Source: Fontivita pretiosa (lineage in GTDB: Bacteria; Planctomycetota; Phycisphaerae; Tepidisphaerales; Tepidisphaeraceae). Taken from it: a stretch of 64,000 bases of DNA. The notes below the pieces were generated by a model. That model was not told where the DNA came from and made no database searches. It saw only the letters and a list, made by a program, of their open reading frames with translations. The position numbers were made by a program, and so were the translations under genes. Positions 1-7,642 of this stretch are shown one piece after another (position 1 is the first letter of the stretch; each line of letters starts with the position of its first letter). The stretch covers positions 5,208,001 through 5,272,000 of the forward strand of contig NZ_CP191258.1 of the NCBI RefSeq assembly GCF_050410795.1, written 5' to 3'.

Positions 1-847
1 CGCGGTTGGCGATCACCAGATCCAGCCACCCATCGCGGTTCAAGTCGGCGATTTCGACGTCGGAGGCGCCGGACGCTTCGATGTCCAGGAATCTGTCCGG
101 CGAATATCCCGATGCCGAGCCCCAGTAGATTCGGCTGGGCGAGGCCAGCGCTCCGCCGCCGCGGTATTCCCAGAATCCCGCCGACTGGGCAAAGACAATG
201 TCGGGATAACCATCGCGGTTCAGATCGCCAACCGCCGCGGACTGTGCGGCTTCGGTCGGCAAGGCGATCTTGGTGGCAAACGGTGCATTGGGCCAGGGCT
301 GGCCAGGCAGTTTTGCGGCTGACGATGACGAACCGTTGTTGTGCGCAGCAGTGCCCGCGGCGGCACCGTAATAAACCGCCGAGGGCATCTTGCTCCAGGT
401 GCCGTTGGCGTAGTTGGCGACCACCAGATCCATGCTCCCGTCGCCATTCACGTCCGCCGCCACGCAATGTTGCGAGCCTTCGTTGGGCACCGGCGTGACT
501 CGCTTTTCGGAAAAGTCCTGCCCATTGCCCCAGTAGATCACCGCGTCGAGTTTTTCGGCCTGCGGGTGGCTGTTGGCAAACACCAGGTCGATGTTGCCGT
601 CGCCGTTCAGATCCCATCGGTTGATGAGCTGGATCCTGCCCGCCGCCGAAACATACGTATTGACCCCGCCGTCGCCGAAACGACCCTGGCTGAAGTCCTC
701 GAAACTGTCCTGTGTCCATACATCGCCAATCGGTTTGCCTGTCGGGCGCGGCTGGTTGTTGGCTGACTCGCAACCGCCGACCAGCAGCCAACCGCAAGCG
801 ACGACTGCAACTCTGCTGGCAAAGCTGAAGAATCTGCCGTTTCTCAT
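1..847 (-). CDS. FG-GAP/VCBS repeat lipoprotein, 3' end outside window
   Basis: The leftward frame is open from an ATG at 847 to the window edge, about 282 residues. The N-terminus is a lipoprotein signal peptide with lipobox LVGGC. The body holds repeats built on DLNGDGNIDLVFAN, DVNGDGSMDLVVAN, DLNRDGYPDIVFA and DLNRDGWLDLVIAN, the calcium-binding FG-GAP/VCBS blade motif of beta-propellers. The start overlaps the stop of the epimerase gene by 4 bases, so it is the distal gene of that operon. It is probably an envelope-anchored binding protein; the ligand cannot be read from the sequence. The C-terminus is missing. Confidence 0.85.
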   Translation of the reverse strand, partial: MRNGRFFSFASRVAVVACGWLLVGGCESANNQPRPTGKPIGDVWTQDSFEDFSQGRFGDGGVNTYVSAAGRIQLINRWDLNGDGNIDLVFANSHPQAEKLDAVIYWGNGQDFSEKRVTPVPNEGSQHCVAADVNGDGSMDLVVANYANGTWSKMPSAVYYGAAAGTAAHNNGSSSSAAKLPGQPWPNAPFATKIALPTEAAQSAAVGDLNRDGYPDIVFAQSAGFWEYRGGGALASPSRIYWGSASGYSPDRFLDIEASGASDVEIADLNRDGWLDLVIANR

Positions 848-2088
848 GGGTTCAACCTGTTCTCAAAGATGCCAATCAACTCGATCAGGGCCCGCGGCAG
901 GTGGAAGGGATCCTTCACGGGCAAAAACGCATTGCCCATCCGATTGCCCAGCCGATCGACCCACTGCGACCACTCGCCGGTTGGAACCGGATAATGCCTG
1001 TACGCGAAATCCTGGACCTTGCGATGCCATTCAAGACACCAGGGCTGACGCGTGTGTACGTAGGCGTAGGCGGTAGCGACCAGCGCCTCGACCTGTACCC
1101 ACCACGGCTTGTACTGCGGATATTTCCAGAATGGCGGCTCGATGCCGTCCACATCGCGAGCCAGCATCAGCCCGCCGTACTCCTCGTCCCAGGCCAGCTC
1201 CAGATGGCGCTTGATGATCCGGCAGCAGGTCTGTATCGAATCCAGGTCGCCGGTCCGCTCGAAGATCGAAATCAGGAACCACATCGATTCCAGTGCGTGG
1301 CCGGGCACGCACGTGCGGCCCTCGGGGCTGTCCACGTACCGCCCGTCCGTCGTCACAAACTCCACAACCGCGTCTTTTTCCGGGCGATAGAAATGCTTCA
1401 GGATCTGGTAGGCGTGATCCAACGCGTTGTTGATGATGTCCTGTCGATTCAGCAGGCGCCCCAGCTCGAAGAAAAACAGCCCGAAGATCATCGACACGCC
1501 ATGGGTCTTCATGCCCGGCGGCAGGCTGTACGGCGCCAGACCATAGCTGCCGGGTTTGGCGAGCCTGGCCAACACGTTCTCGTAGGTCTGAAGCGCGATG
1601 CGCAGCGCCTCTTCATTTTTCGTCGCCGCGTAGTATTCGGTCATCCCCGCAAGCACGAACCCGTCCACGTAGATGCTGATGTCCCGATCCAGAACGTTGC
1701 CGTTCTTGTCCAGGCGGAACATCCATCGCCCCTGCTCATCGCGGCCGTGCGTGCGCAGGTACTGGAAGATGTGATCGGCGAACGCCAGCCACTCGGCACG
1801 TCGCTCGATCCGGTTGCATAAGGCCGAGAACGTCCACAGTGCCCGGCCCTGCGACCAAAGCCATTTGTCGGTTCCAGTGACATTGCCGGCATCATCCAGC
1901 AGATTGCCGATCCCGCCGTATTGCCGGTCGATCCCGTGCCGCAGCCAGAACGGCACCACGTCCTCCAGAAGCGTCTTGCGATACAGCCTGCGGCAATGAG
2001 CAATGAATCGCGGAGTGTCCATCGTCATCAGGTCGGCCGGCAGATCCGGACTTGCCGAGGTGGTGCTCGATGCTATGGTCGTGCTCAT
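844..2088 (-). CDS. AGE-family sugar 2-epimerase (N-acylglucosamine/cellobiose epimerase-like)
   Basis: This 414-residue protein has the length and motifs of the (alpha/alpha)6-barrel N-acylglucosamine 2-epimerase family. Visible motifs are WLWSQGRALW near residue 77, PGHALES at 262-268 with His264, KPWWVQVEAL at 327-336 and DPFHLPRA at 393-400 with His396. The conserved histidines would act as acid/base in C2 epimerisation of an aldose or N-acyl sugar. The stop overlaps the start of the FG-GAP lipoprotein, and the start overlaps the stop of the dehydrogenase, each by 4 bases, so the three are translationally coupled. Substrate is unknown: GlcNAc/ManNAc, cellobiose and mannose enzymes share these motifs. 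Confidence 0.9.
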   Translation of the reverse strand: MSTTIASSTTSASPDLPADLMTMDTPRFIAHCRRLYRKTLLEDVVPFWLRHGIDRQYGGIGNLLDDAGNVTGTDKWLWSQGRALWTFSALCNRIERRAEWLAFADHIFQYLRTHGRDEQGRWMFRLDKNGNVLDRDISIYVDGFVLAGMTEYYAATKNEEALRIALQTYENVLARLAKPGSYGLAPYSLPPGMKTHGVSMIFGLFFFELGRLLNRQDIINNALDHAYQILKHFYRPEKDAVVEFVTTDGRYVDSPEGRTCVPGHALESMWFLISIFERTGDLDSIQTCCRIIKRHLELAWDEEYGGLMLARDVDGIEPPFWKYPQYKPWWVQVEALVATAYAYVHTRQPWCLEWHRKVQDFAYRHYPVPTGEWSQWVDRLGNRMGNAFLPVKDPFHLPRALIELIGIFENRLNP

Positions 2089-3050
2089 CTTGCTGTTCCC
2101 AAGTTGCTCAACAGAAAGTTTCGCAGCTTTTCAACGGTGTGCGCGAAGGCCATCCGCTGCGACTCGTAGGTCACCCCGCCGATGTGCGGAGTGATCACAA
2201 GATTCTCGTGCTCGCGGGCGTAACGCAGCAGCGGATGATTCGCCAGATCCGGCTCCCACTCGCCGTCGATCACATCCAGCCCCGCCCCAGCCAGATGCCC
2301 GGTCTGAAGCGCCTCCAGCAGCGCCGGTTCGTCGATGATGCCGCCGCGGCTGGTGTTGATCAGCACGCAGCCGGGCTTCATTCGCTGGATGGCGTTTCGG
2401 TTGATCAGCTTCCGGTTGCGGTCCGTAAGGTGAATGTGGATCGACAACACATCCGATTCTCGCAGCAGCGTATCGAAGCTGACCATCTGCACGCCGGGCG
2501 CGGGCGAAACCTCCGTGTCGTTGCATGCCAGAACACGCATGCGGAACGCCTTGCCGTATTCGGCGACGATGCGTCCCAGCCGCCCATAGCCCAGCACGCC
2601 CAGCGTCTTGCCCGAGAGTTGATGCCCGCGAAAGCGGTCGCGACCCCAGATCCCCTGCCTGGCGGCGGCGACGGCCGCGGGCAGCCGGCGAACCGTCGCC
2701 AGCAGCAGCGCCCAGGCCAGCTCCGCCGTCGCCGTAAGCTGATTCAAAAACGCCGTGTCATCCTTCAGCGACAACACCGCGATGTTCCGCTGTCGCGCCG
2801 CGGCCAGATCGATGTGATCGGTCCCCGTCGAGGCTGTGGCGATGACCCGCAGCCGCGGGGCGCGTGCGAGCACCTGCGCGTCAGCGCGCACTTGCAGCGA
2901 CGCGAAGTAGGCATCGAACTCGCCGATGCGCTCCAGCAGCACCTGCTGATCCGCAGCAAGCGTCACGACTTCCGCGCCAACCTCCGCCAGTGGCGCAAAG
3001 ACATCCGGGCAGGCTGCGGTGTCGGCCATGTTCAGAATTCGTACACCCAA
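2085..3050 (-). CDS. D-isomer-specific 2-hydroxyacid dehydrogenase
   Basis: This NAD-dependent oxidoreductase of the phosphoglycerate/D-lactate dehydrogenase family has 321 residues. It has the Rossmann motif GYGRLG at 154-159 and the catalytic triad: Arg235 in NTSRGG, Glu264 in DGEWEP and His289 in TPHIGG. It would interconvert a 2-oxoacid and a D-2-hydroxyacid. The start at 3050 is TTG; an in-frame ATG lies seven codons downstream (residue 8) and is an alternative. It lies in an operon with an aldolase that would yield a 2-oxoacid and an epimerase, so a role in sugar-acid breakdown is plausible. The true substrate is not readable. Confidence 0.9.
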   Translation of the reverse strand: MGVRILNMADTAACPDVFAPLAEVGAEVVTLAADQQVLLERIGEFDAYFASLQVRADAQVLARAPRLRVIATASTGTDHIDLAAARQRNIAVLSLKDDTAFLNQLTATAELAWALLLATVRRLPAAVAAARQGIWGRDRFRGHQLSGKTLGVLGYGRLGRIVAEYGKAFRMRVLACNDTEVSPAPGVQMVSFDTLLRESDVLSIHIHLTDRNRKLINRNAIQRMKPGCVLINTSRGGIIDEPALLEALQTGHLAGAGLDVIDGEWEPDLANHPLLRYAREHENLVITPHIGGVTYESQRMAFAHTVEKLRNFLLSNLGTAR

Positions 3051-3147
3051 CGGCGAGTCCTCCGTTGACTGAGTAGGCCCGTCTCCGCCTGACCCCCAGC
3101 CGCGATTTCACGGTCGCCTGGCTTTCAACCGCTGGTCCGGGCCAGGT

Positions 3148-3906
3148 TCAACACGCGGTCGTCGCCGCCACGCGCGTCAGCAGCGATGCCGATGCCGGCT
3201 CCAGGTACACCGTCGTCCCCTCGTGGGTCTGAAGGATCGACGAAGGAACCATCGGCGTGACCGGGCCTTCCAGCGCCGCCTGTACCGCCTTGGCCTTGCG
3301 CTGGTCCGGCACCGAACAGATGATCCGCCTGGCCTTGAGGATCTGCTGAACCGACATCGAAATCGCCCGAGTCGGAACCTCCTCCAGACGGCTGAACCAG
3401 CCTTCGCCGACCTGCTGGCGGCGACAGGCCTCGTCCAGATTCACCACGATGTAGGGCTCGCGGGTCTGGAAATCGGCTGGCGGATCGTTGAATGCCAGAT
3501 GTCCGTTCTCGCCGATCCCCACGAACGCCACGTCGATAATCCGCGGCCCGATGATCCGGTTCAGCCGCTGACACTCGGCCTGGAGATCGCCCTCGGCGTT
3601 GACCTCATGCACCTCCGCCACCCTGGCCGGCAGGCGGTTGATAAACCGCTCCCGCAGGAACCTGCGGAACGATGCCGGGTGCGTCACCGGCAGACCCACA
3701 TATTCGTCCAGGTGAAACACACTGACCCTGGTCCAATCGACTGGCTCGGCGACCAGCGCCTCGATCATCTCCACCTGCGATCCGCCGGTGGGGATGACGA
3801 TGTTGGCCGCTCCACGCTCGCGTATGGCGTTGCGGATCGCCTCCGCGCCGTCTCGCGCCGCGCGGGCGCCCAGCTCCTGTTTGTTCCGACACATCACCAC
3901 ATTCAT
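3148..3906 (-). CDS. NagB-family glucosamine-6-phosphate deaminase/isomerase-like protein
   Basis: This 252-residue protein has the NagB fold motifs: IPTGGS at 38-43, HLDEYVGL with Asp67 and GIGENGHLAFNDP at 130-142. I chose the ATG at 3906 because GGAGAT sits just upstream of it; the longer frame to 3927 would put that site inside the gene. Compared with classical NagB (DGH...FNEP) the active-site loop reads ENGH...FNDP, so the residues matching E. coli Asp141 and Glu148 are Asn134 and Asp141, while His136 is kept. It therefore belongs to a variant subgroup and may be an isomerase or lactonase on another phosphosugar. It is the second gene of the leftward operon. Confidence 0.85.
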   Translation of the reverse strand: MNVVMCRNKQELGARAARDGAEAIRNAIRERGAANIVIPTGGSQVEMIEALVAEPVDWTRVSVFHLDEYVGLPVTHPASFRRFLRERFINRLPARVAEVHEVNAEGDLQAECQRLNRIIGPRIIDVAFVGIGENGHLAFNDPPADFQTREPYIVVNLDEACRRQQVGEGWFSRLEEVPTRAISMSVQQILKARRIICSVPDQRKAKAVQAALEGPVTPMVPSSILQTHEGTTVYLEPASASLLTRVAATTAC

Positions 3907-4016
3907 TGCGACTGGATCTCCTTCCAAATCCCTTGAACCACAACCTTCTCTGGCTTAGGCGTCCACCAGCCGGTTCAGTATCCCGCCGGTGCTGCACCGC
4001 ATCATGATGCAGGCGG

Positions 4017-4859
4017 TCAGTACGGCGAGCCGATGCTCGGCGCAGCCTCGGTGGCAACCGGCCTGCTCTGCTGCGGCGAGCCGGCAGCTTTCTCCGCCTG
4101 CTGCTTCACAACCGCGCGCGCGTCCTCGGACGCTCGCTTCGATCCTGTGGCCAGGAACATCACGTCGCTGCCGCTGACGATCATCTGAAACCCCATCGAC
4201 ACGCACAGCCGCAGCATCTCCTCGCCCACCCCCACCATTACGCCGACTTTTCCGTGCTTGCGACAGGCGCTGATGACCGCCTGCATATCCTTGCCCAGCG
4301 TTTCCTTCGATCGCGGCGCGGTCATCGAATACCCGCGGCGAAGCATGATGTCGTCCGGACCCAGGAACAGCGCATCGATCCCGGGCACCGCCGCGATCGC
4401 CTCCGCATTCTCGATCGCCTGCGGGGATTCGATCTGAACGATCAGCAGCAGATCCTCGTTGGCTGTGTCGGAGTACTTTCGGCCCAGCAGGTCGATGGGA
4501 CGTCGGCCGCCATACGACCGCTTGCCCAGTGGCGGGAACTTGGCGGCATCGACCACGGCGCGCGCCTGCTCGGGGGTATCCACGCAGGGCACGATTACCC
4601 CCGCCGGGGCCATATCCAGCGCCAGTCCGATGGGGCCTGCTTCGTGTCCGGGCACCCTTACCATCGCCGCCCGCTTGACCAGATCGCAGGCGCGCACCAG
4701 CCCCAGAACGTCGTGATAGCCCAGCTCTCCGTGCTGGGCGTCGATCCAGATCCAATCCCAGTCCGGACCGATGCGTTCGATGATCCCGGGGGCCGGGTAC
4801 ATAACCGACAGCCCCAGTTGCGGCGTGCCCGTGGCCAATGCGGCTCGAAAAGGACTCAT
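4017..4859 (-). CDS. HpcH/HpaI family aldolase
   Basis: This class II aldolase of the HpcH/HpaI (2-dehydro-3-deoxyglucarate aldolase) family has 280 residues. It shows WIDAQHGE with catalytic His43, MVRVPG with Arg68, the metal ligands Glu144 in VQIESP and Asp169/170 in LGPDD, and a glycine-rich phosphate or carboxylate site near KRSYGGRR. Such enzymes cleave 2-oxo-3-deoxy sugar acids to pyruvate and an aldehyde. The last 30 residues are a Ser/Pro/Ala-rich tail not needed for the fold. It is the first gene of the leftward operon and is divergent from the oxygenase/symporter operon. Family assignment is firm; the substrate is inferred only from context. Confidence 0.9.
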   Translation of the reverse strand: MSPFRAALATGTPQLGLSVMYPAPGIIERIGPDWDWIWIDAQHGELGYHDVLGLVRACDLVKRAAMVRVPGHEAGPIGLALDMAPAGVIVPCVDTPEQARAVVDAAKFPPLGKRSYGGRRPIDLLGRKYSDTANEDLLLIVQIESPQAIENAEAIAAVPGIDALFLGPDDIMLRRGYSMTAPRSKETLGKDMQAVISACRKHGKVGVMVGVGEEMLRLCVSMGFQMIVSGSDVMFLATGSKRASEDARAVVKQQAEKAAGSPQQSRPVATEAAPSIGSPY

Positions 4860-4940
4860 GGCGCGAAGTCTAACACCGTCGAGAAAATTGACAAAGAAAA
4901 TATTGCGAAAACATCACGTTTATCGATAATCGAAGTCACT
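4860..4940. promoter_or_regulatory. Divergent promoter region with TTATCGATAA palindrome
   Basis: This 81-bp gap separates the start codons of two divergent catabolic operons and is much more AT-rich than its surroundings. It holds a TTGACA-like hexamer at 4888-4893 (rightward) and a perfect 10-bp palindrome, TTATCGATAA, at 4920-4929, 11 bases before the oxygenase ATG. A shared operator for a sugar-responsive repressor is a reasonable inference, but no regulator gene is adjacent and promoter positions are unproven. Confidence 0.45.
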
Positions 4941-5714
4941 ATGAATCTCAAGCAGGTTGCCCAGCAACTCGATCAGGACGGGTACGTCGCACCCATCGAT
5001 ATCCTCAGCCCGGCGGAGGTCCAGCACTACCGCCAGGCTTACGACCAGCTCGAAGCCGAACGCAGGGCGCGCGGGATCACCGCCCGGCCGACCCAGCAGC
5101 ATCTGGCCTACAAGCCCTTCTGGGATCTGGCCACGCACCCACGCGTTCTGGAGGTGATTCGCGCCGCGATCGGCGAGGATGTCGTGCTCATCGCCACCGG
5201 CTTCTTCGCCAAGCCCCCGGGAGACGGTGAGCATTACGTCGCCTGGCATCAGGACACGACCTATTGGGGGCTTGAGCCGCCGTTCGCCGTGACGCTCTGG
5301 ATCGCCATCGATAAATCCGACGTGGAAAACGGCTGCATGCGCGTGATCCCCGGATCGCATCGCGGCGGACTGCTGCCGCATGGCAAGGCCGACAAGAGCG
5401 GCAACATCCTCGGCCTCAATCAGGAAATCGATCCAAAGCTCATCGACGAAAGCCGCGCCGTCGATCTGGAGCTGGAAGCTGGCCAGGCGTCGCTGCATGA
5501 CGGCCTGACCGTTCATGGCTCCAACCCCAACCGCTCGAATCGCCGCCGCTGCGGAATGACCCTGCGATTCACACGCCCGGACGTCAAGCCCGTGCCCGGC
5601 GTGTTCGTCGATAAACCGATCCTGATCAGCGGCCAGGACCGCTATGGGAATTTCAACTACGTGCCGCGACCCGACTTCGCGCGCGGCGGCGTCGCCGGCG
5701 CAACGGTCTGTTAG
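4941..5714 (+). CDS. Phytanoyl-CoA dioxygenase (PhyH) family protein
   Basis: The 257-residue product is a non-haem Fe(II)/2-oxoglutarate oxygenase of the PhyH family. The iron triad is visible: His103 and Asp105 in WHQD and His192 in VHGSN, with arginines at 201-203 that could hold 2-oxoglutarate. PGSHRGG at 137-143 is also typical. The frame is open for hundreds of bases upstream, but that part is antisense to the aldolase gene; the ATG at 4941 begins the recognisable domain and follows the AT-rich promoter gap. It is the first gene of a rightward operon with a symporter and a glycoside hydrolase. It may hydroxylate or dealkylate a carbohydrate-linked small molecule; substrate unknown. Confidence 0.88.
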   Translation: MNLKQVAQQLDQDGYVAPIDILSPAEVQHYRQAYDQLEAERRARGITARPTQQHLAYKPFWDLATHPRVLEVIRAAIGEDVVLIATGFFAKPPGDGEHYVAWHQDTTYWGLEPPFAVTLWIAIDKSDVENGCMRVIPGSHRGGLLPHGKADKSGNILGLNQEIDPKLIDESRAVDLELEAGQASLHDGLTVHGSNPNRSNRRRCGMTLRFTRPDVKPVPGVFVDKPILISGQDRYGNFNYVPRPDFARGGVAGATVC

Positions 5715-5758
5715 CGATTGGACTTTCGGCAAACCGTTCGACCAAACCCGATACCATC

Positions 5759-7612
5759 ATGGGACTGCAACTTCTGGACTACATCGTGCTCGTCGGCTAC
5801 TTCGTCGTGGTTGCCGCCATCGGCTTCATCGCCACCCGGCTCATTCGCAACCGCGAAGATTTCCTGATGGGGGGCAGGCGCTTCGGCAAGGCGATGATGA
5901 TCATGTTCGCCTTCGGCGCCGGCACGCATGCCGACAGCGCCGTGGGGGTGGCCTCCCAGTCCTACAAGTTCGGGCTCTCCGGCATCTGGTATCAGTGGGT
6001 CATGGTCTTCACCCTGCCGATCTACTGGCTGCTGGCGCCGATCTTCCGCCGCGCCCGATGCCTTACCACCGCCGACTTCTTCGAGCGCCGTTTCGGCCGG
6101 CCGATGATGTACGTCTATTCGGTCTTCGCTCTGTTCGTCATGCTCAGCTTCAACGGCGTGATGTTTTACGGAGCCGCCAAGGTTGTCGAAGCCCTGACCG
6201 ACGGCAAAATCGACTATCGCCTGGCCATCGTGCTGATGGCGATCGTCTCCTTCGCCTACGGAATCGCCGGTGGCCTCATCGCCGCCGTCTGGAACGACTT
6301 TCTTCAGGGCATGCTCACCATCGTCATGTCGCTGCTGATCATTCCGTTCTTCTGGCAGAAGGTCGGCGGGCTGCACGGCTTCCAGCAGAGGATCCTCGAA
6401 TCCAATCACCCCAACGCCGCCCACGTGTTCGATCTGGTGCTCTCCAGCGACATGACCGTCTACTGGATCGTGATGATGTCGATCAGCTCGCTGATCAGCA
6501 TGGTCGCGCAGCCGCAGATCCTGGCCAGCACCGCCGCCGCCAAAAGCGAGATGGACAGCCGCATCGGCTTTGTTGGAGGCATGATCCTCAAACGACTCAT
6601 GACCATCCCCTGGGCGCTGACCGGCGTGATGGCCATCGCACTGTACGGGTACTCCGCGACCGCCGATCCCGACCACACCTTCGGCAAGATGTCCGCCGAC
6701 CTGCTGCCCGTCGGATGCGTGGGGCTGATGCTGGCGTGCGTGATGGCGTCGGTGATGGACAACTGCGCTGTCAACATGCTCAGCTTCGCGGGAATCTGGA
6801 CCAACAGCATTCATCAGCGCCTGATCGCACCTCACGCCACCGAAAGCCAGCTCGTGCTGGTCAACCGGATCACCTCCGTCGTCTTCGCGATCATCTCGAT
6901 CATCCTGGCGTTCCTCTTCACGGACATGCCGGCGGCCATGCGGTTCCTCTGGCAAACGGTGCCGCTCATGGGCATTGCCTGGTTCTTCGCCATCCTCTGG
7001 AGACGCGCCAACCGCTGGGGCGCCATCGCCAGCTTCTTTGCCGCTCTGGGCGCAACGGCTCTGGCCAAGTTCGTTCTGCCCGATTTTGAGGTCCTGGGCA
7101 TCAAAGTCACCTGGGCCAAGGACGCGGGCCTGCCATTCACCATCACGCTCTACGTGCTGGCAGGAATTGGCGCCGGCATCATCGTCAGCCTGCTGACTCG
7201 GCCGGAAGATCCGGTCCGCACCGAGCAGTTCTTCCTTCTGCTCAAGACGCCGATCGGACAGGAGCACGTGCTGCGTGAGGCCGGCTTCCGCGAGGTGCCC
7301 GGACGCGACACCTTCGAGCTGCCCATCGAGGATGCCCCGCCACGTCGCGGCTTCGAAGTCATCACCGAACCCTCGCTGGCCCAGAGCGTCTGCGGCAACG
7401 GTCACGCCGCCACCACGGCTACCGCCACCGCGACACTCGCCGCCCCGGTGACCGCGGCCGCAGCGCGCCTGGACAATCTTCCCCAGGCCGCCGCCAAGAT
7501 CGACAACACCGCGGCGCGGCGGCAGTCCATTGCCGGATTCATCGTCCTCACCGGCGTGGTCGTGGTCATGCTGGTGAGTGTGAGGCTGCTGGCCCAGTGG
7601 CTGGCGCCGTGA
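5759..7612 (+). CDS. Sodium:solute symporter (SSS family)
   Basis: This integral membrane protein of 617 residues has about 13-14 hydrophobic helices. The N-terminal part, with GGRRFGK near residue 38 followed by a small-residue helix containing FGAGTHADSA, fits the SSS (SLC5-like) family. These proteins import sugars, organic acids or amino acids with sodium. The last roughly 130 residues form a hydrophilic and alanine-rich extension ending in one more hydrophobic segment, which is longer than the family core. It lies between the PhyH gene (44 bp upstream) and a secreted glycoside hydrolase (30 bp downstream), so it probably imports the product those enzymes act on. Substrate specificity cannot be read. 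Confidence 0.9.
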   Translation: MGLQLLDYIVLVGYFVVVAAIGFIATRLIRNREDFLMGGRRFGKAMMIMFAFGAGTHADSAVGVASQSYKFGLSGIWYQWVMVFTLPIYWLLAPIFRRARCLTTADFFERRFGRPMMYVYSVFALFVMLSFNGVMFYGAAKVVEALTDGKIDYRLAIVLMAIVSFAYGIAGGLIAAVWNDFLQGMLTIVMSLLIIPFFWQKVGGLHGFQQRILESNHPNAAHVFDLVLSSDMTVYWIVMMSISSLISMVAQPQILASTAAAKSEMDSRIGFVGGMILKRLMTIPWALTGVMAIALYGYSATADPDHTFGKMSADLLPVGCVGLMLACVMASVMDNCAVNMLSFAGIWTNSIHQRLIAPHATESQLVLVNRITSVVFAIISIILAFLFTDMPAAMRFLWQTVPLMGIAWFFAILWRRANRWGAIASFFAALGATALAKFVLPDFEVLGIKVTWAKDAGLPFTITLYVLAGIGAGIIVSLLTRPEDPVRTEQFFLLLKTPIGQEHVLREAGFREVPGRDTFELPIEDAPPRRGFEVITEPSLAQSVCGNGHAATTATATATLAAPVTAAAARLDNLPQAAAKIDNTAARRQSIAGFIVLTGVVVVMLVSVRLLAQWLAP

Positions 7613-7642
7613 AGAGTCGCCGGGCAAACGGGGATACGCCTC

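Noticed and set aside
4254..4940. N-terminal extension of the PhyH protein
   Set aside because: The frame is open but lies antisense to the aldolase; homology begins at ATG 4941 after the AT-rich gap.
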